A DNA stretch of 7,038 bases from Acidimicrobiaceae bacterium (GCA_003154135.1 PMCN01000032.1:15469-22506); one strand, 5' to 3'; counted from the stretch's first letter, positions 1-6,307 are shown. The notes: a model not told the origin generated them from the letters alone. Made by a program: numbers and translations.

Positions 1-356
1 TTGGCGACCGCCAGACTGGCACCGAGGATGGCGTTGGCGCCGAGGCGGGCCTTGTTGTCGGTGCCGTCGAGCGCGATGAGCTCGCTGTCGATCGCGCGCT
101 GGTCGAGCGCATCGGCGCCGAGGAGCAGATCGGTGATCTCGCCGTTGACGAACGCCACCGCTGTCGCGACACCCTTTCCGCCGTAGCGGGACCCGCCGTC
201 GCGGAGCTCGACGGCCTCGTGCTCGCCGGTGGATGCGCCGGACGGGACGGCGGCCCGGCCGGTGCCACCGGTGTCGAGCGTGACCTCGACCTCGACGGTG
301 GGGTTGCCGCGCGAATCGAGGATTTCGCGGCCGATGACGCTGATGATCTCGCTCAT
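1..356 (-). CDS. eno: Enolase, N-terminal part (truncated by window edge)
   Basis: Enolase is the cytoplasmic glycolytic enzyme that interconverts 2-phosphoglycerate and phosphoenolpyruvate with Mg2+. The minus-strand reading starts at ATG 356-354 (MSEIISVIGREILDSRGNPT) and stays open to the left edge, giving 118 residues of a protein usually about 425 long. Visible family hallmarks are the DSRGNPTVEVEV start of the N-terminal domain, the mobile catalytic loop SGASTG at residues 39-44 followed by EHEAVELRD, and GANAILGASLAVA at 106-118. The catalytic Lys and Glu residues and the metal ligands of the barrel lie outside the window. A GGTGGG stretch ends 4 nt before the ATG as a weak ribosome site. 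The gene is transcribed away from the membrane-protein gene at 440, so its promoter must lie within the 83-bp gap or inside that gene. Identification is secure. Confidence 0.97.
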   Translation of the reverse strand, partial: MSEIISVIGREILDSRGNPTVEVEVTLDTGGTGRAAVPSGASTGEHEAVELRDGGSRYGGKGVATAVAFVNGEITDLLLGADALDQRAIDSELIALDGTDNKARLGANAILGASLAVA

Positions 357-405
357 GCGTCCCACCGTATCGAAGCGTGGCATCGAGAATCGCATAAGCC
401 GGCGC

Positions 406-417
406 TCAAGTTCTTGA
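406..417. repeat. Short inverted repeat in the eno/membrane-protein divergent region
   Basis: TCAAG-TT-CTTGA is a perfect 5-bp dyad with a 2-nt centre. It lies in the 83-bp gap between the divergent starts of eno and the gene at 440, about 12 bp upstream of the -10 hexamer. Its position would suit a small operator, but the arms are short and such a dyad can occur by chance. The rest of the gap shows no other clear structure. Confidence 0.25.
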
Positions 418-425
418 CGGAGTCT

Positions 426-434
426 TGCGATAAT
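426..434 (+). promoter_or_regulatory. Extended -10 promoter element for a leaderless transcript
   Basis: TGC followed directly by GATAAT matches an extended -10 element (TGN plus a near-consensus hexamer). The hexamer ends 5 nt before the ATG at 440, which places the expected transcription start on or within a base of the start codon. That is the arrangement of leaderless actinobacterial genes. No good -35 lies 16-18 bp upstream. TTGACG at 414-419 is only 9 bp from the hexamer, too close to pair with it. The AGGA at 435-438 is 1 nt from the ATG and could not serve as a Shine-Dalgarno site. For eno on the other strand, TACGGT (369-364) is the best -10-like match, but it is weak. Confidence 0.5.
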
Positions 435-439
435 AGGAC

Positions 440-1453
440 ATGGCGGAACAACAGCCCGAGCACGCATACGACGCACTGGCTGCCGTCGCGCTGCCCTCGG
501 TCAACGCGCCGATGACGATCGTGCCCGAGGAGGCCCTGCTCGCGGAGCAGCGTCACCCGGTCCGGCCCAGCTGGAACCCCGCCGAAGAGGCCCGCCATCG
601 TGCCAACGTCGAGGCCGCCGCCCTGGCCGCCCACACCAAGGCCGCCGGCAAGCGCAATCGGAAAGATGCCGGTCCCGCTCGGATCGAGACCCCTGCCGGT
701 CTCGCGTCGTTCGTGCAGCAGACCCCGGCCACACCGCTCGGCCCTGCGCGGGTGCACAGCACTGTCGCGCCCCGCAGCCTCACCATCACCGGGTTCTTCC
801 TGGCCTTCGCCTATCCGGCCGTCTTCCTCGCCCTCAACGACTGGGGCCACATCGTCTTCGACGGCAACAACCACGCCCACCTCGACGAGCGCGCGCGTCG
901 CATCACCTACGTGGTGCTCGGCGGCGCCGCCTTCTGCCTGCTGCTCGGCTGGTTCTGGTGGGGCATCACCGCCGCCGTCAACGCACGCAAGCGCACCCGG
1001 TGGGCGGTCTCGCCGACCTGGCTTCCCGTCTCGTACCTCCTGGTGGCGATGGCCGCCGGTGGTGCCGCCGTGTCGAAGCACTGGCTCGATCACGACGTCA
1101 AGTACGCGTACGTGGGCGCCGGTGCGTTCGCGTTGTGCGTCTACTTCGCGACGCTGGGCACGTACAGCAAGACCGCCGCGGCCGTTGGCTCGGAGTCGAA
1201 GTACTTCACCCGGCTCATCGTCATCCCGTGGGTCGTGCTCGCGATGGCGGGTGTCGTCGCGTTCTTCTCCAGCTTCCTCAGCGCGCAGGTGCGCCTCGCC
1301 CTCTACCTCGTGCTCGAGCTGGTGCAGGGCGTGTACGGCCTCACCATGTACCAGGCCATGGCGGCGTTCGACCGTGCGTGTGCCGGTACTCGTCTCACCC
1401 GTGCCGACGACGACGAGGCGATCAAACATTTCCTCAAGATCCCGCGGCGCTAG
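440..1453 (+). CDS. Uncharacterised six-helix membrane protein (paralogue A)
   Basis: A 337-residue protein of unknown function. Residues 1-112 are hydrophilic, rich in Ala, Pro and charged residues, with no recognised domain. They are followed by six hydrophobic segments at about 115-133, 156-176, 192-210, 223-241, 259-280 and 285-306, and a short charged tail ending KHFLKIPRR. A distinctive block is WFWWGITAAVNARKRTRW (171-188), where the second helix leads into a basic loop. The start at ATG 440 is favoured by the -10 element placed for a leaderless mRNA; the next ATG is at codon 25. The downstream gene is 40 bp away on the same strand and shows the same helix layout, so the two are probably co-transcribed and related. 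The WG..NA/basic/W block faintly recalls DUF4328-type actinobacterial membrane proteins, but I cannot assign that family. No catalytic motif is visible. Confidence 0.85.
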   Translation: MAEQQPEHAYDALAAVALPSVNAPMTIVPEEALLAEQRHPVRPSWNPAEEARHRANVEAAALAAHTKAAGKRNRKDAGPARIETPAGLASFVQQTPATPLGPARVHSTVAPRSLTITGFFLAFAYPAVFLALNDWGHIVFDGNNHAHLDERARRITYVVLGGAAFCLLLGWFWWGITAAVNARKRTRWAVSPTWLPVSYLLVAMAAGGAAVSKHWLDHDVKYAYVGAGAFALCVYFATLGTYSKTAAAVGSESKYFTRLIVIPWVVLAMAGVVAFFSSFLSAQVRLALYLVLELVQGVYGLTMYQAMAAFDRACAGTRLTRADDDEAIKHFLKIPRR

Positions 1454-1493
1454 CCGATACGGAGGCGTGGGTCCTGCTTCGACACACGTGGGG

Positions 1494-2300
1494 ATGCGTC
1501 TCATCCCTCTCCGTCCTGCACGGGCGGGGATGCTGTCGTTCTTCGCCGCGCTTGCATGCATCGAGGTGGGCGCCGGCGCGGTGGTGGCCGAGGCCTGGCG
1601 TCTGCACCACGACAGCGCGATCGTCACCGTCGACGAGCGGTGGCAGTTGCACCTGCTCCTCGAACGCCTCCGCGTGATGGAGGGCGTCATCGCCATGGGT
1701 GCGGCCGCCACCACCGTGCTGTGGGGCTGCATCGCGGTGACCAACGCGGCGATCGCCGGTCGGCGACGGCGCACAGCGCTCTACGGTCTGAGCGCGTGGA
1801 TCGTCGGTCCCGTGCTCGTCGGCGTCGTCGGCCGCATCACCACCGCGGGGCGACCGGCCCACTTCGACGTGGTGATCCTCACGCTGCAGGTCTTCGCGCT
1901 GTACCTGCCCTTCGGCGCGCTCAGCGTCGCCTCGGCCAGGGTGGGTGGGCTCCGCCTACCTGCGCTGCGGTGGTACATCGGTCTCGTGCTCGCACTGGTC
2001 GTGCACCGCATGTTCACCGGTTCGCTCGATCTCTCGACGCCGACCCCGGCCGACGACCTGGGCCGTACGGCGGTGCTCTACCTCGTCAACGCGGTCGTCG
2101 TCGGCGTCATCGTCGTGATGGCCGCCGAGACCACCCGAGAGATGCACGACGCCATCGGCGAACGCTTCGCGATGCATCAGCACTGGAAGGACGACGCCCG
2201 CTCCCGCTTCCTGCCTCGGCCGGCCACGGGCGAGCAGCCGGTGACGGCGCCCACGCCGGTCGCGGCGCCCACGCCGGTCGCGGTCACTCCCGAGTCTTGA
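1494..2300 (+). CDS. Uncharacterised six-helix membrane protein (paralogue B)
   Basis: A 268-residue protein of unknown function. Hydrophobic segments lie at about 13-33, 64-86, 98-115, 124-147, 158-176 and 192-211, followed by a cytosolic-looking charged tail and a Pro/Ala/Thr-rich end containing APTPVA twice. The block LWGCIAVTNAAIAGRRRR (76-93) followed by a Trp at the next helix matches in layout the WFWWGITAAVNARKRTRW block of the preceding gene, as does the charged tail after the last helix. The start is uncertain. I chose ATG 1494, which gives a positive RLIPLRPAR lead before helix 1. ATG 1530 would begin at the helix itself, and GTG 1467 has GGAGG only 1 nt upstream. The reading frame stays open far upstream, but that part is a shadow of the previous gene. 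Its 3' end overlaps the convergent mazG by 17 bp. Confidence 0.8.
   Translation: MRLIPLRPARAGMLSFFAALACIEVGAGAVVAEAWRLHHDSAIVTVDERWQLHLLLERLRVMEGVIAMGAAATTVLWGCIAVTNAAIAGRRRRTALYGLSAWIVGPVLVGVVGRITTAGRPAHFDVVILTLQVFALYLPFGALSVASARVGGLRLPALRWYIGLVLALVVHRMFTGSLDLSTPTPADDLGRTAVLYLVNAVVVGVIVVMAAETTREMHDAIGERFAMHQHWKDDARSRFLPRPATGEQPVTAPTPVAAPTPVAVTPES
2246..2281 (+). repeat. Two perfect 18-bp tandem repeats in a C-terminal tail
   Basis: GGCGCCCACGCCGGTCGC occurs twice in direct succession (2246-2263 and 2264-2281). It encodes the hexapeptide APTPVA twice in the disordered tail of the membrane protein ending at 2300. The perfect DNA identity suggests a recent slippage duplication, and since the unit is in frame, copy number could vary without breaking the gene. 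Confidence 0.85.
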
Positions 2301-3726
2301 CCTCGTCCCACCACGCGTCGAGCGTGGTGAGACCGGCATCGCGCAGCTCGATGCCACGCGCCTGTGCGAGTGCTTCCACCTGCTCGAAGCGCCGCCGGAA
2401 CTTGCGCGTCGCGGCGCGCAGCGCGAGCTCGGGATCGACGTCGAGGTGGCGCGCCACGTTGACCACGGCGAACAGCAGGTCGCCCAGCTCGTCGACGGTG
2501 CCTGCGGGGTCGCCGCCGACGGCGGCCTCGACCAGCTCGGCTGCCTCCTCGGCGATCTTGGGCAGCGCGCCGTGCACGTCGGGCCAATCGAAGCCCACCT
2601 TCGCCGCCTTCTTCTGCACGGCCGACGCGTACGAGAGCGATGGCTGCGACACGGGGACGCCGTCGAAGACCGATGTTCGGGCCTTCTCGGTCTGCTTGAT
2701 GACCTCCCAGTTGGCGACGACCGTTGCTGCGTCGTGCGCGGCGACGTCGCCGAACACGTGCGGGTGGCGGCGCACCATCTTGTCGTGCACGCCCTGCACG
2801 ACGTCGGCCATCGTGAAGCGGCCCTCCTGCTCGGCGATGGTGGCGTGGAACTCCACCTGGTACAGCAGGTCGCCGAGCTCCTCGACGAGCGCCTCGTCGG
2901 TGGCGGGGTCGTCGGGGTCGAGCGCCTGCAGCGCGTCGACCACTTCGTAGGCCTCCTCCAGCAGGTACTTCACGAGCGTCTGGTGGGTCTGCTCCTGGTC
3001 CCAGGGGCACTCCTCGCGCAGCGTGCGGGCGAGCTGGTGGAACCGCACCATCTCGGCCGCCACGGGCGCGGCGAGGTGGGGGATGTACAGGCAGGTGAGG
3101 TGGTCGGCCTCGACGCTGCGGTCGAGTTCGGCCCAGGTGGTGCGGGTGACGGCTTCGTCGGGAGCTCCGAGGCGCTGCAGGAGCACGACGGCCTCGTCGC
3201 CCTCGGCATGCTCGACGGCGAGCTTGATGTCGCTGAGCACCCAGTTGGCATGGGTGTGGGCGACCAGCATCGGACCAGGGTTGCCGGCCGCCGCCGTGGC
3301 GAACTCGTGACCGTCGACCAACGTGAGGCGGGCCTCGACGGGGTCGATGCCGAGCCGGGCGTACGCGAGGTCGAGGAACGACATGGCGGGGTGCACGACG
3401 CAGTCGACGCGAGGGTCGGCGAGCAGGGCCCGCACGGTGCGCTCCAGCACCAACGGCGATCCGGGGACGGCGTAGAGCACTTCACCGTGCTCGGTGGCCG
3501 CGGCGACGAGCCGGTCGGTGATCTCGGCGTACACGTCGTCGAACGTGTCGGCTCGTTCGTACACCTCGTCGAAGGTGAGCGCATCGGGCACCAGGCCGGC
3601 GCTGGGGTGGCGCGACGTGCGCAGGTAGCGGTGCCGGGCGCGCTGGATCTCGTGGAGCGTGTGCTCGGTGACGTACTCGGGGCCGGCCGGGCCGAGGCCC
3701 ACTACGACCACCCGAGGCAGGCTCAC
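2284..3726 (-). CDS. mazG: MazG-type nucleoside triphosphate pyrophosphohydrolase with N-terminal tetrapyrrole-methylase-like domain (YabN type)
   Basis: A 480-residue cytoplasmic protein. MazG enzymes hydrolyse NTPs/dNTPs to the monophosphate plus PPi and help clear non-canonical nucleotides. Residues 5 to about 215 form a tetrapyrrole-methylase-like domain (VVVVGLGPAG, then LRTSRHPSAG), as in Bacillus YabN. The first MazG domain runs about 226-330: LREECPWDQEQTH, metal-binding E257-E258-x-x-E261 and E283-x-x-D286, then KMVRRHPHVFGD at 316-327. A second MazG repeat follows at about 385-450, with E393-E394-x-x-E397, E413-x-x-D416 and GDLLFAVVNVARHL. The length fits the YabN family. The start is GTG 3726-3724, overlapping the upstream TGA as GTGA, which indicates translational coupling. 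Upstream open frame is the shadow of the preceding gene. The methylase domain has Ala14 and Gly15 where many relatives read Gly-Asp (GPGD), so methyltransferase activity is doubtful. The 3' end overlaps the convergent membrane-protein gene by 17 bp. Confidence 0.95.
   Translation of the reverse strand: MSLPRVVVVGLGPAGPEYVTEHTLHEIQRARHRYLRTSRHPSAGLVPDALTFDEVYERADTFDDVYAEITDRLVAAATEHGEVLYAVPGSPLVLERTVRALLADPRVDCVVHPAMSFLDLAYARLGIDPVEARLTLVDGHEFATAAAGNPGPMLVAHTHANWVLSDIKLAVEHAEGDEAVVLLQRLGAPDEAVTRTTWAELDRSVEADHLTCLYIPHLAAPVAAEMVRFHQLARTLREECPWDQEQTHQTLVKYLLEEAYEVVDALQALDPDDPATDEALVEELGDLLYQVEFHATIAEQEGRFTMADVVQGVHDKMVRRHPHVFGDVAAHDAATVVANWEVIKQTEKARTSVFDGVPVSQPSLSYASAVQKKAAKVGFDWPDVHGALPKIAEEAAELVEAAVGGDPAGTVDELGDLLFAVVNVARHLDVDPELALRAATRKFRRRFEQVEALAQARGIELRDAGLTTLDAWWDEVKTRE
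2309..2355. repeat. Two consecutive hairpins just past the convergent gene end
   Basis: CACCACGC-GTCGA-GCGTGGTG (2309-2329) forms a perfect 8-bp stem with a 5-nt loop. Five bases later GGCATCG-CGCAGCT-CGATGCC (2335-2355) forms a perfect 7-bp stem with a 7-nt loop. The first begins 9 nt after the TGA of the plus-strand membrane-protein gene, where a terminator would be expected. Both also lie inside the last codons of mazG on the other strand (the DAGLTTLDAWWDEV region). There is no T-tract on either side, so this is not a classical intrinsic terminator. It may stabilise or end the plus-strand mRNA, or it may be a coding coincidence. Confidence 0.35.
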
Positions 3727-4496
3727 GTCGACAACGCCACCACGGAACCGGTGGTGAGGTCCCACCGGCCGTAGCGCGGGTTCACGTACACGGACTTGGC
3801 GTTGGCGAGCTTGGCCAGGAAGGCGGCGCGCGACGCGTCGGGGGCGAAGCGGATGATCTGCGTGGCGGGCACCTCCTCGATCGGCCGCAGGATGAAGATG
3901 ATGTCCTGGCCGTTGTAGGAGATGTTGAAGGGCGTGCCGACGGTGGGCTTGGCGGCGGTCAGCAGCGGCAGCAGGGTAGCGTTGATGCCGGAGATGTCCT
4001 GGCAGTCGTTGCCGCTGCTGTCGGGGATGATGCCGCCGTTGCCGGCCAGTGTGGAATCGGTCGAGTACCTGGTGGCGAGGGCAGCCCAGGTGGCGCCCGC
4101 CGTGCGCTCGGCCAGCACCGCGTCGACCGACGTGCCCGCGGCGAGCGGGATGGCGCCGAGGCACACCAGCGGGGCATCGAGGCCCTTCGCATAGGCGGAG
4201 GCGACGATGGGGGCGAACAGGGCGTGTTCGGCCTTCTCCAGCCGTGCCTTCAGGTCGGTGGGGGTGATCGTTCCCGACACGTCGCCGTCGAGCACGCCGA
4301 GCGTCACCCAGGCGGAGATCGCGTTGCGCAGCGTGTCGCCCTCGGTGATGCCGGGGGCCAACGCGCCCAGCTCGGTGACGGTGAGCGACTCCGAGCCGAA
4401 CTTGGCGGCCGTGTCGGCGCGTGAGACGGAGGTGCAGGACGACAGGCCGGCGATGGCCAGCACGGCGCCGAGGGCGAGGACGGAGCGTCGGATCAC
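3723..4496 (-). CDS. Parvulin/SurA-like lipoprotein (putative peptidyl-prolyl isomerase)
   Basis: A 257-residue lipoprotein probably acting outside the cytoplasmic membrane. The N-terminus MIRRSVLALGAVLAIAG leads to a lipobox L18-S-S-C21, so Cys21 should be lipidated. KFGSESLTVTEL (32-43) resembles the start of the SurA N-terminal domain. Residues about 110-207 resemble a parvulin (PpiC) domain: W137-AALATRYS-D followed by AGNGG at 151-155, then VGTPFNISYNGQDIIFILRPIEE. The ending YVNPRYGRWD (237-246) is typical of actinobacterial SurA-like secreted proteins. Cys112 and Cys165 could form a disulfide. The start is GTG 4496, with AGGG 8 nt upstream. It lies 10 bp after sulP and overlaps mazG by 4 bp, so it sits mid-operon. 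Whether it keeps isomerase activity or only chaperone function cannot be judged. Confidence 0.85.
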   Translation of the reverse strand: MIRRSVLALGAVLAIAGLSSCTSVSRADTAAKFGSESLTVTELGALAPGITEGDTLRNAISAWVTLGVLDGDVSGTITPTDLKARLEKAEHALFAPIVASAYAKGLDAPLVCLGAIPLAAGTSVDAVLAERTAGATWAALATRYSTDSTLAGNGGIIPDSSGNDCQDISGINATLLPLLTAAKPTVGTPFNISYNGQDIIFILRPIEEVPATQIIRFAPDASRAAFLAKLANAKSVYVNPRYGRWDLTTGSVVALST

Positions 4497-4504
4497 GGCC
4501 GAAA

Positions 4505-4509
4505 CCCTA
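4505..4509 (-). promoter_or_regulatory. Ribosome binding site overlapping the sulP stop codon
   Basis: On the minus strand the bases TAGGG combine the TAG stop of sulP (4509-4507) with an AGGG Shine-Dalgarno core (4508-4505), 8 nt before the GTG start at 4496. Ribosomes finishing sulP therefore end on the initiation site of the next gene. This supports the GTG start and indicates translational coupling. Confidence 0.6.
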
Positions 4510-6297
4510 CCGAACGTCGTCGACCGATGACGATCCCCCCAACCCGTCGTCGCCCGTGCGCCGGTTCTTGCGATCCTCCCAGTCGACCCACACCACCCCG
4601 TACGTGCGCAGGTACGCCTTCACGGCCTCGCCGGTGGTGCGAGCGGTGTGGTCGGGCATCTCGCCGGCGAACACGCGGTAGCGATCGACGCGTTCGTGCA
4701 CCGTGCCCTTCAACTCGGCGAAGCGCAGCTCGATGGTGCGCGCCGTGAGGTCGGCGAGCAGGTCGCGCAACGTCTCGGCCGCGGTGGCATCCACGTCGGT
4801 GATCGGCTCGGCGGTGACGATCACGCAGCGCACGGGTTCGTCCTGCGTGGCGATGCGGCGATTGAGGTCGTCGGCGAAGAAGCGGCAGTTGGCGAAGAAC
4901 AGCGGTGCGTCGAAGCGGTAGAGGAGGAGCCCGGGGATGACGTGGCCCTCGGGGTGGCGGGCGCGGTCGTGGTACCCCTTCAAGCCGTCGACCCGTACCA
5001 GTTCGGCCGTGTACGGCTTCCACGACTGGCGCAGGAAGTTGAGGATCGAGAGCACCACGGCCACCACGGCGCCGGTGACGGGGCCGAGGACCGCGACGGC
5101 CAGCATCGCCGAGATGGCGAGCACGAACTCGCTGCGCCGCACCGTGTAGAGGTGCACCATCACCGGGATGTCGATGAGCGACACGGCGGCAGCGAGCACG
5201 ATGGCCGCGAGCGTTGCCCTGGGCATGTGGCGGAAGGTGCTGGGCGCGGCGGTGGCGATGGCGATCATGGCCACCGCGGCCACCACACCGGTGAGCTGCG
5301 TGCGCGCACCGGCCGACTCGGCCACGGGGGTGCGCGAGCTGCTCGAGCTGATCGGAAAGCCGTGGAACAGGCCGGTCGCCAGGTTGGCGAGACCCAACGC
5401 GACGAGCTCCTGGTTGGTGTCGACCTGCTCGCGTCGGCGGATGGCCATCGTGCGCGACAGCACGCTGGTGTCGGCGAACGACACGAACGCCACGCCGAGC
5501 GCCGCGCCCACCAGGGTGCGCGTGGTGCTCCAGTCGAGGTGCGGCCACGCTGGGGTCGGCAGGCCGCGGGGGAGGTCGCCCACCATGGGCACGCCCTTCG
5601 CGGCGAGGCCGGCGGCGAGCGACACGACGATGCCGAGCACCACGGCGACGAGCGTTGCCGGGAGCCGACGTGAGATCGCGCGCAAGATGAGGATGGTGGC
5701 GAGGCAGACGCCGCCGACGGCGAACGCCCAGCCGGTGAACAGTCCGTCGGCCAGCCCGTGCCAGAGCTGGCGGAGCTGACCGAGGAGCGACTCGCCACTC
5801 ACCGAGAAGCCGCACAACGTGGCGGTCTGCCCGACGATGATGGTGATCGCGATGCCGTGCAGGTAGCCGTAGCGCACGGGCGCCGACAGCAGCTCGGCCA
5901 GGAAGCCGAAGCGGGCGATGCCCGCGCACACGCACATCACCCCGGCCATCACGGCCAGCATTCCGGCGATCGCGACGGCCTGTGCGGGATCGGTGGTCAG
6001 TGCCGGCAGCACCGCGGCGGCGATGAGCGGCGTCAGCGCCGAGTCGGGCCCGAGCACCATGATGCGCGACGGGCCGAAGAGTGCGTAGACGAACAACGGG
6101 ATGATCGACGCGTACAGGCCGTTCACCGGCGGGAGGCCGGCGGCTGCGGCGTAGGCCATGCCGGCGGGCGCGAGCAGGCCGGTGAGCACCAGACCGGCGG
6201 TCAGGTCGCGCGTCCACCATCCCGGCTGGTACGCGCGCGCCTCGCCGATGCCGGGGACCCAGGTGGAACGTGCCCGCATGTCACGGAACTCTGCCAC
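4507..6297 (-). CDS. SulP-family (SLC26-type) anion permease with C-terminal STAS domain
   Basis: A 596-residue integral membrane transporter. SulP proteins carry sulfate, bicarbonate or other small anions, usually coupled to Na+ or H+; the substrate cannot be read from this sequence. The family signature is at 33-90: GLLAPAGMAYAAAAGLPPVNGLY, then YALFGPSRIMVLGPDSAL. Multiple hydrophobic segments fill residues about 31-421. Conserved core motifs are FVSFADTSVLSRT (271-283), TNQELVALGLAN (294-305) and S319-S-S-R-T-P followed by ARTQLTG. A cytosolic STAS domain follows at about 452-572, with ITDVDATAAETL at 499-510 in the regulatory-loop position, then a short hydrophilic tail. Length is normal. 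The start is taken as GTG 6297, with GGAG 9 nt upstream; ATG 6279 (residue 7) is an alternative. A palindrome covers the start codon. It lies 30 bp after the small lipoprotein gene and 10 bp before the SurA-like gene, so it is likely the first or second gene of an operon reaching mazG. Confidence 0.95.
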   Translation of the reverse strand: MAEFRDMRARSTWVPGIGEARAYQPGWWTRDLTAGLVLTGLLAPAGMAYAAAAGLPPVNGLYASIIPLFVYALFGPSRIMVLGPDSALTPLIAAAVLPALTTDPAQAVAIAGMLAVMAGVMCVCAGIARFGFLAELLSAPVRYGYLHGIAITIIVGQTATLCGFSVSGESLLGQLRQLWHGLADGLFTGWAFAVGGVCLATILILRAISRRLPATLVAVVLGIVVSLAAGLAAKGVPMVGDLPRGLPTPAWPHLDWSTTRTLVGAALGVAFVSFADTSVLSRTMAIRRREQVDTNQELVALGLANLATGLFHGFPISSSSSRTPVAESAGARTQLTGVVAAVAMIAIATAAPSTFRHMPRATLAAIVLAAAVSLIDIPVMVHLYTVRRSEFVLAISAMLAVAVLGPVTGAVVAVVLSILNFLRQSWKPYTAELVRVDGLKGYHDRARHPEGHVIPGLLLYRFDAPLFFANCRFFADDLNRRIATQDEPVRCVIVTAEPITDVDATAAETLRDLLADLTARTIELRFAELKGTVHERVDRYRVFAGEMPDHTARTTGEAVKAYLRTYGVVWVDWEDRKNRRTGDDGLGGSSSVDDVR

Positions 6298-6307
6298 GCG
6301 GCGTGGC
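6293..6307. repeat. Palindrome over the sulP start codon
   Basis: GCCACGC-G-GCGTGGC is a perfect 7-bp inverted repeat with a 1-nt centre. It covers the GTG start (6297-6295) and touches the GGAG ribosome site (6310-6307). In the mRNA a GCCAC/GTGGC stem with a GCCGC loop would bury the start codon. It could be a translational control hairpin or a repressor site. Confidence 0.4.

Noticed and set aside
414..434. TTGACG plus GATAAT as a standard -35/-10 promoter
   Set aside because: The spacing is 9 bp, far from the 16-18 bp needed; only the extended -10 reading is kept.
600..1493. Upstream extension of the second membrane-protein frame (to 566 residues)
   Set aside because: The added part is Ser/Arg/Pro-rich and lies wholly within the first membrane-protein gene in another frame. 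It is a shadow, so the start was placed near 1494.
353..1774. A 473-codon open frame on the minus strand opposite the first membrane-protein gene
   Set aside because: It is Arg/Gly/Glu/His-rich low-complexity translation typical of antisense frames in GC-rich DNA, overlaps the eno start, and has no recognisable domain. The plus frame gives clean transmembrane helices.
2309..2355. Classical Rho-independent terminator
   Set aside because: Both stems are strong but no T-rich run follows on either strand, so only a possible structural role is claimed.
2446..3774. A 442-codon plus-strand open frame opposite mazG
   Set aside because: It is a Val/Gly/Glu/Arg/His-rich antisense shadow; the opposite strand carries well conserved MazG motifs throughout.
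3727..4164. Longer N-terminus for MazG
   Set aside because: The extension is a His/Arg-rich shadow of the SurA-like gene. The methylase domain starts exactly after GTG 3726, which overlaps the upstream stop.
4493..6220. A 575-codon minus-strand frame overlapping sulP in another register
   Set aside because: It is Arg/His/Gly-rich with no domain; the true SulP frame has all family motifs.
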